A stretch of 6,787 nucleotides of DNA, taken from positions 1 through 6,787 of the forward strand of contig JBOIBL010000083.1 of assembly GCA_050739495.1 (NCBI GenBank), read 5' to 3'. Under the pieces are notes generated by a model that was given only the letters and a program-made list of their open reading frames with translations, made no database searches and was not told where the DNA came from. The translations under genes and the position numbers were made by a program. Shown piece after piece: positions 1 to 6,176 of this stretch. The DNA is from DASSKW01 sp050739495 (GTDB lineage: Bacteria; Pseudomonadota; Gammaproteobacteria; Natronospirales; REEB76). Each line of letters starts with the position of its first letter. The first letter of the stretch is position 1.

Positions 1-118
1 GCATAACTTCGTTGCTGTCCGGCTCGCAATCCTCACGTACAACTGGAGTACGCTCCGGTTGCTCACCTCCCGCGCCTCGTTCTGCCTTCGCTCGCGACGC
101 TTCGAGACGGCTTTAAAA
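1..118. repeat. Probable dispersed intergenic repeat, left edge cut by the window
   Basis: No credible coding frame lies here. The stretch holds short inverted pieces, for example CGTAC (36-40) facing GTACG (48-52) across a 7-base loop. It ends in a segment reading GCTTCGAGACGGC just before an A/T-rich run (114-127). From memory, sequences of this style (a GTACG hairpin, then CTCGCGACGCTTCGAGACGG) recur in intergenic regions of several gammaproteobacteria. That resemblance is recalled, not computed, and only one copy is in this window. It lies downstream of purK, where such elements often sit. Both boundaries are approximate. Confidence 0.4.
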
Positions 119-130
119 TAAAAATAGCAA

Positions 131-160
131 GCGTAGGTCGGGCTGACGAATGAAGCCCAA
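131..160 (-). repeat. Short hairpin repeat just downstream of purK
   Basis: GGGCT (140-144) and AGCCC (154-158) form a 5-bp stem with a 9-base loop, flanked by GTAGGTC on one side. It begins only a few bases after the purK stop codon. The pattern GTAGGTCGGGCT...AGCCCAA resembles a degenerate copy of a short palindromic repeat I recall from many gammaproteobacterial intergenic regions. On the purK transcript it could act as a weak 3' stem-loop. A T-rich stretch (reverse complement of 114-127) follows, but about 13 bases beyond the stem, so it is not a textbook intrinsic terminator. Confidence 0.35.
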
Positions 161-164
161 TGTA

Positions 165-1289
165 TTAACGATCAAGTCCCGGAAATTTCTTCAAGCGACT
201 CAGCAATTCCTTTTTCGTCTTGCACACCAGCGTGGCATGTCCCAGTTTCCGGTTCGGACGCGCGTCTTTGCCGTAGTCATGATAGTGCGCGCCGGGAATC
301 TTCAGCACGTCTGCAAGCGGTGGCATCTCGCCGATGAAGTTCACCATCGCCGAGTAGCCGACCGGCGAGGTATCACCCAGCGGCAGGTTCAGGATGCCGC
401 GCAGGTGATTCTCGAATTGACTGGTCACGGCACCTTCGATGGTCCAATGGCCGGAGTTGTGGACGCGCGGTGCGGTCTCATTGGCGATGAGCTTGCCTTT
501 CCTGACGAAGAATTCGATGGTGAGAATGCCGGCATAATCGAAATGCTGCATGATGCGTTTTGCGTACTGTTGGGCTTGACTCTGCAGCTTGCGATCCGGA
601 TACGGTGCGATAGACAGACGCAGGATGCCTTCACGATGCCGGTTCTCGGACAATGGATAGAACGCCGTGTCGCCACTGCGATTACGCACGCCGATGATCG
701 AGACTTCGCGCTCGAAGGCGATGAATTCTTCGAGGATCAGCGGCGCGCCGGCGAGCGCGTTGTAGGCACTGCCGAGTTCTGCCGGACTGCGGATGAAGCG
801 TTGTCCACGGCCGTCGTAGCCGAGCCGGCGGGTCTTCAGGACCGCCGGATAACCAATGACATGGATCGCTTCCTCGAGTTCCGGCATCGATTCAATGGCA
901 CGGAATTTCGGTGTCGGTATTTTCAGATTCCGGAACAGGTTTTTTTCCGAAAGCCGGTCCTGGCCGGCGGCCAGCGCGACGACCGGTGGCAGGAAGGTTT
1001 TCTGTTCGGGTAACTTGCTCAGTGCCGAAACCGGCACGTTCTCTACATCGTAGGTGAGCACATCCACCTGCGCGGCAAGTTGTGCGATCTTGCCGGCGTC
1101 GGTAAATTCGCCCAGCACGATGTTGCCGACCTGCCCACCGGGCGCATCAGCACTCTTGTCGAGGAACACGAATTTCAAACCGAGCGGGTAACCGGATAGC
1201 GCCAGCATGCGGCCTAATTGCCCGGCCCCAACAATGCCGATTTTCTTTGCTATCGAATTGGTTTCAGTCGCAGATTTTTTCTGTTTCAT
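165..1289 (-). CDS. purK: N5-carboxyaminoimidazole ribonucleotide synthase (PurK)
   Basis: PurK is a cytosolic ATP-grasp enzyme. It uses ATP and bicarbonate to carboxylate 5-aminoimidazole ribonucleotide (AIR) to N5-CAIR, which PurE then rearranges. From the ATG at 1289 the product is 374 aa; E. coli PurK is about 355. Visible landmarks are the N-terminal GAGQLGRM (residues 21-28), the ATP-binding KTRRLGYDGRGQ (152-163), the EE of EEFIAFEREVS (187-188), and the PurK signature NETAPRVHNSGHWT (270-283). The frame is intact throughout. The gene follows purE by 66 bp and is surely in its operon. The start is uncertain: the ATG at 1289 lacks a clear ribosome site, while an in-frame TTG at 1310 has GAGG seven bases upstream, and another TTG lies at 1331. 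About 16 residues precede the conserved core even from the ATG, so sequence conservation does not decide. Confidence 0.95.
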   Translation of the reverse strand: MKQKKSATETNSIAKKIGIVGAGQLGRMLALSGYPLGLKFVFLDKSADAPGGQVGNIVLGEFTDAGKIAQLAAQVDVLTYDVENVPVSALSKLPEQKTFLPPVVALAAGQDRLSEKNLFRNLKIPTPKFRAIESMPELEEAIHVIGYPAVLKTRRLGYDGRGQRFIRSPAELGSAYNALAGAPLILEEFIAFEREVSIIGVRNRSGDTAFYPLSENRHREGILRLSIAPYPDRKLQSQAQQYAKRIMQHFDYAGILTIEFFVRKGKLIANETAPRVHNSGHWTIEGAVTSQFENHLRGILNLPLGDTSPVGYSAMVNFIGEMPPLADVLKIPGAHYHDYGKDARPNRKLGHATLVCKTKKELLSRLKKFPGLDR

Positions 1290-1355
1290 ATCGGTTTGCC
1301 CAAAAACCAAGCTCTTGCCTCGAGACGGCAATCATTGTGACGTGCAGCAGTTTGA

Positions 1356-1844
1356 TTACTTAGATGGGTCCGGCTGCTTCAGTACGGTTTCCGTCTGGTT
1401 CTGGCGGTAGCCATCCAGTTTTTTGCGGATGTCCGGATATTTGTTGCCGAGAATGGCAGTCGCCAGCAACGCGGCGTTGACCGCGCCTGCATCGCCGATG
1501 GCGAGCGTACCGACCGGCACCCCGGCCGGCATCTGCACGATGGACAGCAGTGAATCCATGCCCTTGAGTGCCCGGGATTTGACCGGTACGCCAAGCACCG
1601 GCAATGAAGTCTTGGCGGCGACCATGCCCGGCAGGTGCGCGGCACCACCGGCGCCGGCGATGATCACTTCCAGGCCACGCTCCGCCGCAGTCGAGGCATA
1701 TTCAAACAGGAGGTCAGGGGTGCGGTGCGCGGAGACCACGCGGGTCTCGTGCGGGACGCCCAGCTGTTCGAGGGTCTTGGCAGTGTGCTGGAGGGTCTCC
1801 CAGTCGGACTTGGAGCCCATTATTACGCCGACTAATACTTTCAT
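1356..1844 (-). CDS. purE: N5-CAIR mutase, class I PurE
   Basis: PurE converts N5-CAIR, made by PurK, to CAIR (4-carboxy-AIR) without ATP; the family forms octamers in the cytosol. The 162-aa product has the class I motifs: GSKSDW (residues 10-15), SAHRTPD (38-44) with His40 matching the catalytic histidine of E. coli PurE, and AGAGGAAHLPGM (63-74). The neighbouring PurK confirms the two-enzyme bacterial route rather than the single-enzyme class II route. The start is fixed, because a TAA lies in frame three codons upstream of the ATG. The ribosome site is unusual: GGAGGG (1857-1862) lies 12 bases upstream, and a three-codon mini-ORF starts in between and overlaps the purE ATG (separate entry). 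The gene begins 47 bp after the yjgA stop. Confidence 0.97.
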   Translation of the reverse strand: MKVLVGVIMGSKSDWETLQHTAKTLEQLGVPHETRVVSAHRTPDLLFEYASTAAERGLEVIIAGAGGAAHLPGMVAAKTSLPVLGVPVKSRALKGMDSLLSIVQMPAGVPVGTLAIGDAGAVNAALLATAILGNKYPDIRKKLDGYRQNQTETVLKQPDPSK

Positions 1845-1862
1845 CGCCGCATTTTACCCTCC
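1841..1862 (-). promoter_or_regulatory. Ribosome site and 3-codon mini-ORF overlapping the purE start
   Basis: Read on the minus strand, GGAGGG (1862-1857) is followed by TAAA, then ATG CGG CGA TGA (1852-1841). The TGA shares ATGA with the purE start codon at 1844. The strong Shine-Dalgarno element is therefore 4 bases from the mini-ORF ATG but 12 from the purE ATG. This arrangement could give translational coupling, with ribosomes stopping at TGA and restarting on purE. It could equally be chance, with purE using a long spacer. The sequence layout is observed; function is inference. Confidence 0.35.
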
Positions 1863-1891
1863 GGAAGGCAGCAGGGCGAGTCTGGGCGGTC

Positions 1892-2380
1892 TCAGCCGAG
1901 ACTCTGTATATAGCGAAACAGCGCCCGGGCATGCCGGGGTGGCCGGTTGTTGCGGACCTCTTCAACTGCGGCACGCATGAGCTGGCGCAGTTGCTGGCCA
2001 TCCGCGGTCGGACACTGATCCATGAACTCGGTGAGTGCAATATCTCCCTCGGCGATGAGCCGATCACGCCAGCGCTCGATCTGCTGAAAGCGGGCCTTGG
2101 CGAGCCGGTCGGTATTGCGGAATTCATCCAACCGGGCGCGGATCGGTACCGGATCGACGTTGCGCATCAGCTTGCCGATGTACTGGCGCTGGCGTTTGAG
2201 GGCGCCATGACTGGTGATGCTGCGGGCGAACTCCACTGCATCGCGGAGCTTCTCCGGCAACGGCAGTGCTGCGAGCTGGTTCTCGGGCAGGGTCACCAGT
2301 TCTTCACCCAACCGCTGCAAGGCTTCGACCTCGCGTTTGAGTTGGCCCCGGCTGGGCCGAATGTCTTCTTCGAAATCCAT
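1892..2380 (-). CDS. yjgA: Ribosome-associated protein YjgA/DarP (DUF615)
   Basis: This is the YjgA family, also called DarP, a small basic protein that associates with late-stage 50S ribosomal precursors in E. coli and helps their maturation. The 162-aa product is a little shorter than the E. coli protein (about 183 aa). It carries the family hallmarks: an N-terminal SRGQLKREVEALQRLGEEL-type segment (from residue 10), LPLPEKLRDAV (39-49), and the highly recognisable SITSHGALKRQRQYIGKLMR (54-73). The C-terminal half is rich in Arg and Leu and probably helical. The ATG at 2380 is chosen because the MDFEEDIRPSRGQ start fits the family. An upstream in-frame ATG (2440) would add 20 unlike residues and run into pmbA. 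No clear Shine-Dalgarno precedes 2380. It is divergent from pmbA (45 bp apart), as in E. coli, and lies upstream of purEK on the same strand, so its promoter may also drive purEK. Confidence 0.93.
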   Translation of the reverse strand: MDFEEDIRPSRGQLKREVEALQRLGEELVTLPENQLAALPLPEKLRDAVEFARSITSHGALKRQRQYIGKLMRNVDPVPIRARLDEFRNTDRLAKARFQQIERWRDRLIAEGDIALTEFMDQCPTADGQQLRQLMRAAVEEVRNNRPPRHARALFRYIQSLG

Positions 2381-2385
2381 CGGGT

Positions 2386-2391
2386 TACAAT
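2386..2391 (+). promoter_or_regulatory. Candidate -10 box for pmbA
   Basis: TACAAT matches the sigma-70 -10 consensus TATAAT at five of six positions and lies 34 bases before the pmbA ATG, in the 45-bp gap to divergent yjgA. No good -35 hexamer is found 16-18 bases upstream, inside the yjgA start, so the call is tentative. On the other strand no convincing yjgA promoter is visible in this gap. If both genes start here, their promoters must overlap or reach into each other's coding sequence. Confidence 0.3.
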
Positions 2392-2416
2392 GCCATCTTT
2401 TCGTGCACCGGTTTGC

Positions 2417-2421
2417 AGGAG
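2417..2421 (+). promoter_or_regulatory. pmbA ribosome binding site
   Basis: AGGAG lies four bases before the ATG at 2426. The spacing is slightly short but the match is strong. It decides the start against the upstream in-frame ATG at 2390, which has no purine-rich leader. Confidence 0.6.
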
Positions 2422-2425
2422 TTTC

Positions 2426-3775
2426 ATGCCAACGCACCACGATGATACTACGAGCTATACCCGGGCCGATCTCGAGTCGCTGGTCGGGCGGGTCCTTCAG
2501 GAAGCGCGCAGTCAGGGCGCGAGCCAGGCGGAAGCCGGCATCAGTATCGAATCCGGACTAAATCTGAGTGTGCGCCTGGGCGAAGTGGAGACACTCGAAT
2601 ATCAGCGTGACCGGGGTCTCGGTATCACCGTTTATTTCGGTCAGCGCAAAGGCTCGGCCAGCACCTCGGATCTTTCCTCCGCCGCGATTGCAGAGGCAGT
2701 GCGCGCGGCCGCGAGTATCGCACGACACACCGCCGAAGATCCCTGCGCCGGCCTGGCCGATGCAGAATTGATGGCGAAAGAGCTGCCGGATCTGGATCTG
2801 TGTCACCCCTGGGCACTGGAACCGGATGCAGCCATCGCGCTCGCGCAACGCTGCGAAGCCGCCGCGCGGGAGTTCGATCCGCGCATCACCAATTCCGAAG
2901 GTGCGAGCGTCAGTTCGCATCGCGGTCTGCGCGTGTACGGTAACAGCCACGGCTTCATCGGTGCGTATGAAAGTACCAGCCACAGTTTGAGTTGTTCGGT
3001 GATCGGCAGTCAGGGCGACAGCATGCAGCGTGATTACTGGTACAGCACCGCGCGCGATGCGACTGAACTGGAATCTGCCGACGCCGTAGGCCGCCGCGCC
3101 GCAGAACGCACGGTAGCGCGCCTCGGTGCTCGCAAGCTCGGCACTCGCAAGGCGCCGATCCTGTTCGTGCCGGAGATGGCGCGAGGTTTCCTTGGTCATT
3201 TCCTCGGTGCCATGCGCGGTGGCGCGCAGTATCGGCAGGCGTCATTTCTGCTCGATGGTGTCGGTCAGCAGGTCTTTCCGGAATTCGTGCAGCTTTCCGA
3301 GCGACCGCATCTGCGCGGTGCACTCGCCAGCGTCGCCTTCGACAACGAAGGGGTCGCGACGCAGGATCGCGAGATAGTGGATCGCGGGGTAGCAAGTACC
3401 TATCTGCTCGACAGTTATTCGGCACGCAAACTGGGCCTGCAGACTACCGGCCATGCGGGCGGTGTCCGTAACCTGATCGTGAAACCCGGTGCACTCGATT
3501 ACGCCGGCCTGCTTGAAGAGATGGATACCGGTCTGGTGGTTGCAGAATTGATCGGACAGGGCGTAAACGGCGTCACCGGCGATTACTCGCGCGGCGCGGC
3601 TGGCTTCTGGGTCGAGCATGGGGAAATTGTATATCCGGTCGAAGAAATCACCATCGCGGGCAATCTCAAGGACATGTACCGGAACGTGGTGGAGATCGGT
3701 AACGACGTCGATCTGCGTGGCAGCATCCGCACCGGTTCCGTGCTCGTCAGTGAGATGACCATCGCCGGTGAATAA
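2426..3775 (+). CDS. pmbA: Metalloprotease accessory subunit PmbA/TldE
   Basis: PmbA (TldE) is the partner of TldD. Together they form a heterodimeric cytosolic protease that trims unfolded peptides. In E. coli it is known for removing the microcin B17 leader and for degrading the CcdA antitoxin. In that pair the zinc-binding HExxxH lies in TldD. No HExxH or HExxxH motif is seen here, which fits TldE. The 449-aa length matches E. coli PmbA (about 450). Landmarks are RDRGLGITVYFG (residues 61-72), FDNEGVATQ (305-313), TTGHAGGVRN (340-349), and the conserved tail GQGVNGVTGDYSRGAAGFWV (377-396) followed by EEITIAGNL. The start at 2426 is preferred for its AGGAG (2417-2421); an in-frame ATG 12 codons upstream lacks one. 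The open frame extends upstream to 1931 only because it runs antisense across yjgA. tldD is not in the window, which is usual since the two genes are often unlinked. Confidence 0.96.
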   Translation: MPTHHDDTTSYTRADLESLVGRVLQEARSQGASQAEAGISIESGLNLSVRLGEVETLEYQRDRGLGITVYFGQRKGSASTSDLSSAAIAEAVRAAASIARHTAEDPCAGLADAELMAKELPDLDLCHPWALEPDAAIALAQRCEAAAREFDPRITNSEGASVSSHRGLRVYGNSHGFIGAYESTSHSLSCSVIGSQGDSMQRDYWYSTARDATELESADAVGRRAAERTVARLGARKLGTRKAPILFVPEMARGFLGHFLGAMRGGAQYRQASFLLDGVGQQVFPEFVQLSERPHLRGALASVAFDNEGVATQDREIVDRGVASTYLLDSYSARKLGLQTTGHAGGVRNLIVKPGALDYAGLLEEMDTGLVVAELIGQGVNGVTGDYSRGAAGFWVEHGEIVYPVEEITIAGNLKDMYRNVVEIGNDVDLRGSIRTGSVLVSEMTIAGE

Positions 3776-3891
3776 GCGCTAAATTGCATTTTAGATTATC
3801 ATTTCCTTGGAAACCCGGAATTGATCTGGATAGGCATAGAAATGGATGCCCGTTTTAACGGGAATGATGGAAACACAAGAGGTTTCGGGCT
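3776..3891 (+). repeat. Intergenic region with a CCCGTT/AACGGG palindrome
   Basis: This 116-bp gap between pmbA and the next gene contains CCCGTTTTAACGGG (3849-3862), a 6-bp stem with a 2-base centre. With its flanks, TGGATG before and AATGATGG after, it resembles a degenerate copy of a widespread proteobacterial repeat that I remember as TGGAT.CCCGC..GCGGGAATGA. That comparison is from memory. No convincing intrinsic terminator for pmbA is seen. Weak promoter-like pieces (TTGGAA at 3807, TATCAT at 3797) do not pair well. The palindrome lies 30 bp before the TTG start of the following gene, so it could also serve as an operator. Confidence 0.35.
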
Positions 3892-3894
3892 TTG
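3877..3894 (+). promoter_or_regulatory. Ribosome site and TTG start of the zincin-like gene
   Basis: AAGAGG (3877-3882) precedes the TTG at 3892 by nine bases. With the in-frame stop at 3865-3867, this is the only sensible start that keeps the N-terminal NYYHRLS segment. A rare start codon usually lowers translation, which would suit a low-abundance protease-like protein; that last point is inference. Confidence 0.6.
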
Positions 3895-4401
3895 GTTTTT
3901 AACTATTACCATCGTCTCAGCGCCGCCAACAAGCGTATCTATGACGCCAGCGATAAGGTGGAAAGTATCCTGTTGCCGGAACCCACCTCATTGCGACCAC
4001 TGGCAGTGCAAGTTGCCGAGGCGCTGCAGACCGATCAACGCCCGCAGGTGGAAGTGATATGCAACGAGCTCGCTGCCGGCATGAATCAGCGTTTCAATAT
4101 CCCACCGGTCAACATCAAGGTCCTGTCCAAGCGCCCGTCCAACGATTACGGCGAATTGCACGGTTTATACGAAGGGGTTGAGGGCCGGATCAAGGTCGCC
4201 AAGATCACGCTCTGGATGCGTACCGCTCAGCGCAAACAAATCGTCGCCTTCAGGAGTTTCCTGCGGACCTTCCTGCACGAAATGTGTCATCACCTGGATT
4301 ACGAATTCCTGAAGCTGGGTGACTCGTTTCACACCGAAGGCTTTTATAAGCGTGAATCAAGTCTGTTCCATCAGCTCATGAACACACCAGACGACACTTA
4401 A
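3892..4401 (+). CDS. Uncharacterised HExxHH zincin-like protein
   Basis: I recognise the zincin motif but no named family. The 169-aa protein has LRTFLHEMCHHLDYEF near its C-terminus, with HExxHH at residues 129-134. This is the zinc-binding and catalytic signature of metallopeptidases. Thirteen residues after His133 comes SFHTEGFYKRE, where His147 could be the third zinc ligand, much like the H..x.FW segment of SprT/YgjP-type (WLM-like) proteins. Glu149 or Glu155 are alternatives. No signal peptide or membrane segment is seen, so it is probably cytosolic. The start is TTG at 3892. AAGAGG (3877-3882) sits nine bases upstream, an in-frame TGA lies at 3865, and no ATG, GTG or other TTG occurs in between. 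The next in-frame ATG is at residue 64. The gene could ride on the pmbA transcript, 116 bp upstream. Substrate and role are unknown. Confidence 0.85.
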   Translation: MVFNYYHRLSAANKRIYDASDKVESILLPEPTSLRPLAVQVAEALQTDQRPQVEVICNELAAGMNQRFNIPPVNIKVLSKRPSNDYGELHGLYEGVEGRIKVAKITLWMRTAQRKQIVAFRSFLRTFLHEMCHHLDYEFLKLGDSFHTEGFYKRESSLFHQLMNTPDDT

Positions 4402-6116
4402 CGTCGCAGCGCTGCCAGCAGTTTATCGACCGGCAAAGTATTCAGTACCTGACGTGCTTCAAGCCAGCCGCGTCGCGCCTGATCAACACCGAAGCGTATT
4501 CCTTCCAGGCCTTTGCTGCTGTGCGCGTCGCTGGAGACGACCAGTTTGACGCCGGTATCGCGCGCCAGCTTGCAGTGTATATCGTCGAGATCGAGCCGTT
4601 CCGGCTGGGCATTGATTTCCAGCGCGCATCCCCGTTCCTGCGCAGCGTGCAGGAATCGCTCCATATCAATATCCATGGGTGGCCGGGTATTTATCAGACG
4701 CCCGGTTGGGTGTGCCACGATTGTCAGATAGCGGTTGTCCATGGCGCGCAGCATACGCGTCATCTGTTTGTTGCGCGGCAAATCGAGTCTGTAATGCACC
4801 GCGCCGACGACCAGATCAAGCTGTTTCAGTATCTGGTCCGGCAGATCGAGGTGTCCATCCTCGAGAATGTCTACCTCCACTGATTTCAACAGTCGGAAAT
4901 CTGGCAATCGGGCATTGAGTTTGTCGATCGCCCTGAGCTGTGCCGAAAGGCGTTTCGGGTCCATGCCGTGCGCCACGTTGACGCGACGTGAGTGGTCGGT
5001 GATCGCGAGATATCCGTAACCCCGCGCCTGCGCGGCATGCGCCATCTCGAGCAACGAGTCATTGCCATCGGTTTCCGAGGTATGGTTATGCAAGTCGCCG
5101 CGGATGTCGGCAAGCGTTACCAGCTTCGGCAACTGGCCGCGTTGCGCCGCTTCGATCTCACCGCGATCTTCGCGCAATTCCGGTTCGATCCATGGCAGGC
5201 CGACAGCAGCAAATACTTCCTCTTCGGTGCGCCCGGCAATACGGGTTGTACCTTTGAACACGCCGTATTCGTTGACCTTGAGGCCGGCGCGAACCGCCAG
5301 TTTGCGTACCTCGATGTTGTGCGCCTTGGAACCGGTGAAATAAAACAGGGCGGCGCCATGACTGATGACCGGTACGACACGCAGATCGACTTGCACGCCG
5401 GAACGCAATCGTACAGTTGACCTGGTCGTGCCTTGCGAAATGATTTCAGCAACCGCATCGTATTTCACGAAGCGTTGAATTACGGGTGAGCGGGCCTGAC
5501 AGGTAACCAGGATATCGAGATCGCCGACAGTGTCGCGGCGACGGCGGTAACTGCCAGCGACGTCTATCGTCTTGACACCGGGAATGCGGCGCAGATATTT
5601 CACGAGTCCCTGCGCGATCTGTTCCGCTACATCCAGTCGAAACCGTTGCGACGCAGCGGGCGACCGCTCGAGTGCGGTGGCAATCCGGGCAATGGTTTTT
5701 GCACCGAAGCCCGGGAGCGATGCCAGCTTGCCGCTGCGTACAGCACGTGTCAGATCTTCGGCACTGCGGATACCGAGTTCCCGGTACAGCAGTTTTACCC
5801 GCTTTGGCCCGAGTCCCGGCAATTGCATCAGCAGACTCAGGCTGCGCGGAGTCCTGGCTTCCACCTGTTCGAGTTGCGGCAGATGTCCGCTTCGCACAAT
5901 GGTTTCGATCTTGGCCGCCAGGTCTTTGCCGATCCCGGGCAGTTCTTCCAGGTCGCGCCCCTCCGCTACCAGCTCCGCCATGCTGCGGGAGTAACCGGAT
6001 ATGACGCGCGCCGCGTTGCGGTAAGCGCGGATCCGGAACGGATTGGCATCCTCGATCTCGAGGAGGTCCGCGAGACGGTTGAACAGCTCCGCGATCTCGA
6101 CGTTTTGAACCGGCAT
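4398..6116 (-). CDS. polX: X-family DNA polymerase with PHP exonuclease domain (PolX)
   Basis: Bacterial PolX is a gap-filling repair polymerase whose C-terminal PHP domain gives metal-dependent 3'-5' exonuclease activity. The 572-aa length is normal (B. subtilis PolX is 570). From the N-terminus there are helix-hairpin-helix-like loops LPGIGKDL (59-66), LPGLGPKRV (99-107) and LPGFGAKT (134-141). Then comes the polymerase palm with AGSYRRR (187-193), GDLDIL with Asp199 and Asp201, VDLRVV with Asp244, and YFTGS (259-263). The PHP domain has DLHNH (His343, His345), ITDHS (Asp374, His375), SVEVD (Glu414), AVH (His441), AHPTGR (His469) and SSDAH (Asp530, His532). All expected metal-binding residues appear present, so both activities are probably intact. 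The start at 6116 has GGGAG seven bases upstream; an ATG at 6137 would add only seven residues. The gene converges on, and overlaps by four bases, the zincin-like gene. Confidence 0.96.
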   Translation of the reverse strand: MPVQNVEIAELFNRLADLLEIEDANPFRIRAYRNAARVISGYSRSMAELVAEGRDLEELPGIGKDLAAKIETIVRSGHLPQLEQVEARTPRSLSLLMQLPGLGPKRVKLLYRELGIRSAEDLTRAVRSGKLASLPGFGAKTIARIATALERSPAASQRFRLDVAEQIAQGLVKYLRRIPGVKTIDVAGSYRRRRDTVGDLDILVTCQARSPVIQRFVKYDAVAEIISQGTTRSTVRLRSGVQVDLRVVPVISHGAALFYFTGSKAHNIEVRKLAVRAGLKVNEYGVFKGTTRIAGRTEEEVFAAVGLPWIEPELREDRGEIEAAQRGQLPKLVTLADIRGDLHNHTSETDGNDSLLEMAHAAQARGYGYLAITDHSRRVNVAHGMDPKRLSAQLRAIDKLNARLPDFRLLKSVEVDILEDGHLDLPDQILKQLDLVVGAVHYRLDLPRNKQMTRMLRAMDNRYLTIVAHPTGRLINTRPPMDIDMERFLHAAQERGCALEINAQPERLDLDDIHCKLARDTGVKLVVSSDAHSSKGLEGIRFGVDQARRGWLEARQVLNTLPVDKLLAALRR

Positions 6117-6123
6117 ATCAGGA

Positions 6124-6128
6124 CTCCC
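6124..6128 (-). promoter_or_regulatory. polX ribosome binding site
   Basis: On the minus strand GGGAG lies seven bases before the ATG at 6116. It falls inside the possible seven-codon extension from the ATG at 6137, which has no such leader. This supports the shorter start. Confidence 0.6.
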
Positions 6129-6176
6129 GCATCCCATCGCTCAGGGAAAGCATAGAATCGGCCGGATTGAGCTGTC

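Noticed and set aside
140..158. Intrinsic terminator for purK
   Set aside because: The stem is only 5 bp and the T-rich stretch is about 13 bases beyond it, so it is reported as a repeat-like hairpin rather than a terminator.
150..1013. Long plus-strand open frame of 287 codons opposite purK
   Set aside because: It is fully antisense to a well-conserved purK, has no recognisable domain, and its composition is that expected from the reverse of a GC-rich gene.
1931..2425. Upstream in-frame extension of pmbA by 165 codons
   Set aside because: It runs antisense through yjgA, has no homology to PmbA, and the remaining 449 aa already match the normal PmbA length with a good ribosome site at 2417-2421.
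2558..3199. Minus-strand open frame of 213 codons inside pmbA
   Set aside because: It is a shadow of the conserved pmbA reading frame with low-complexity composition and no family features.
4513..4883. Plus-strand open frames opposite the polX PHP domain
   Set aside because: They are antisense to conserved PolX motifs, have no ribosome site, and have no recognisable product.
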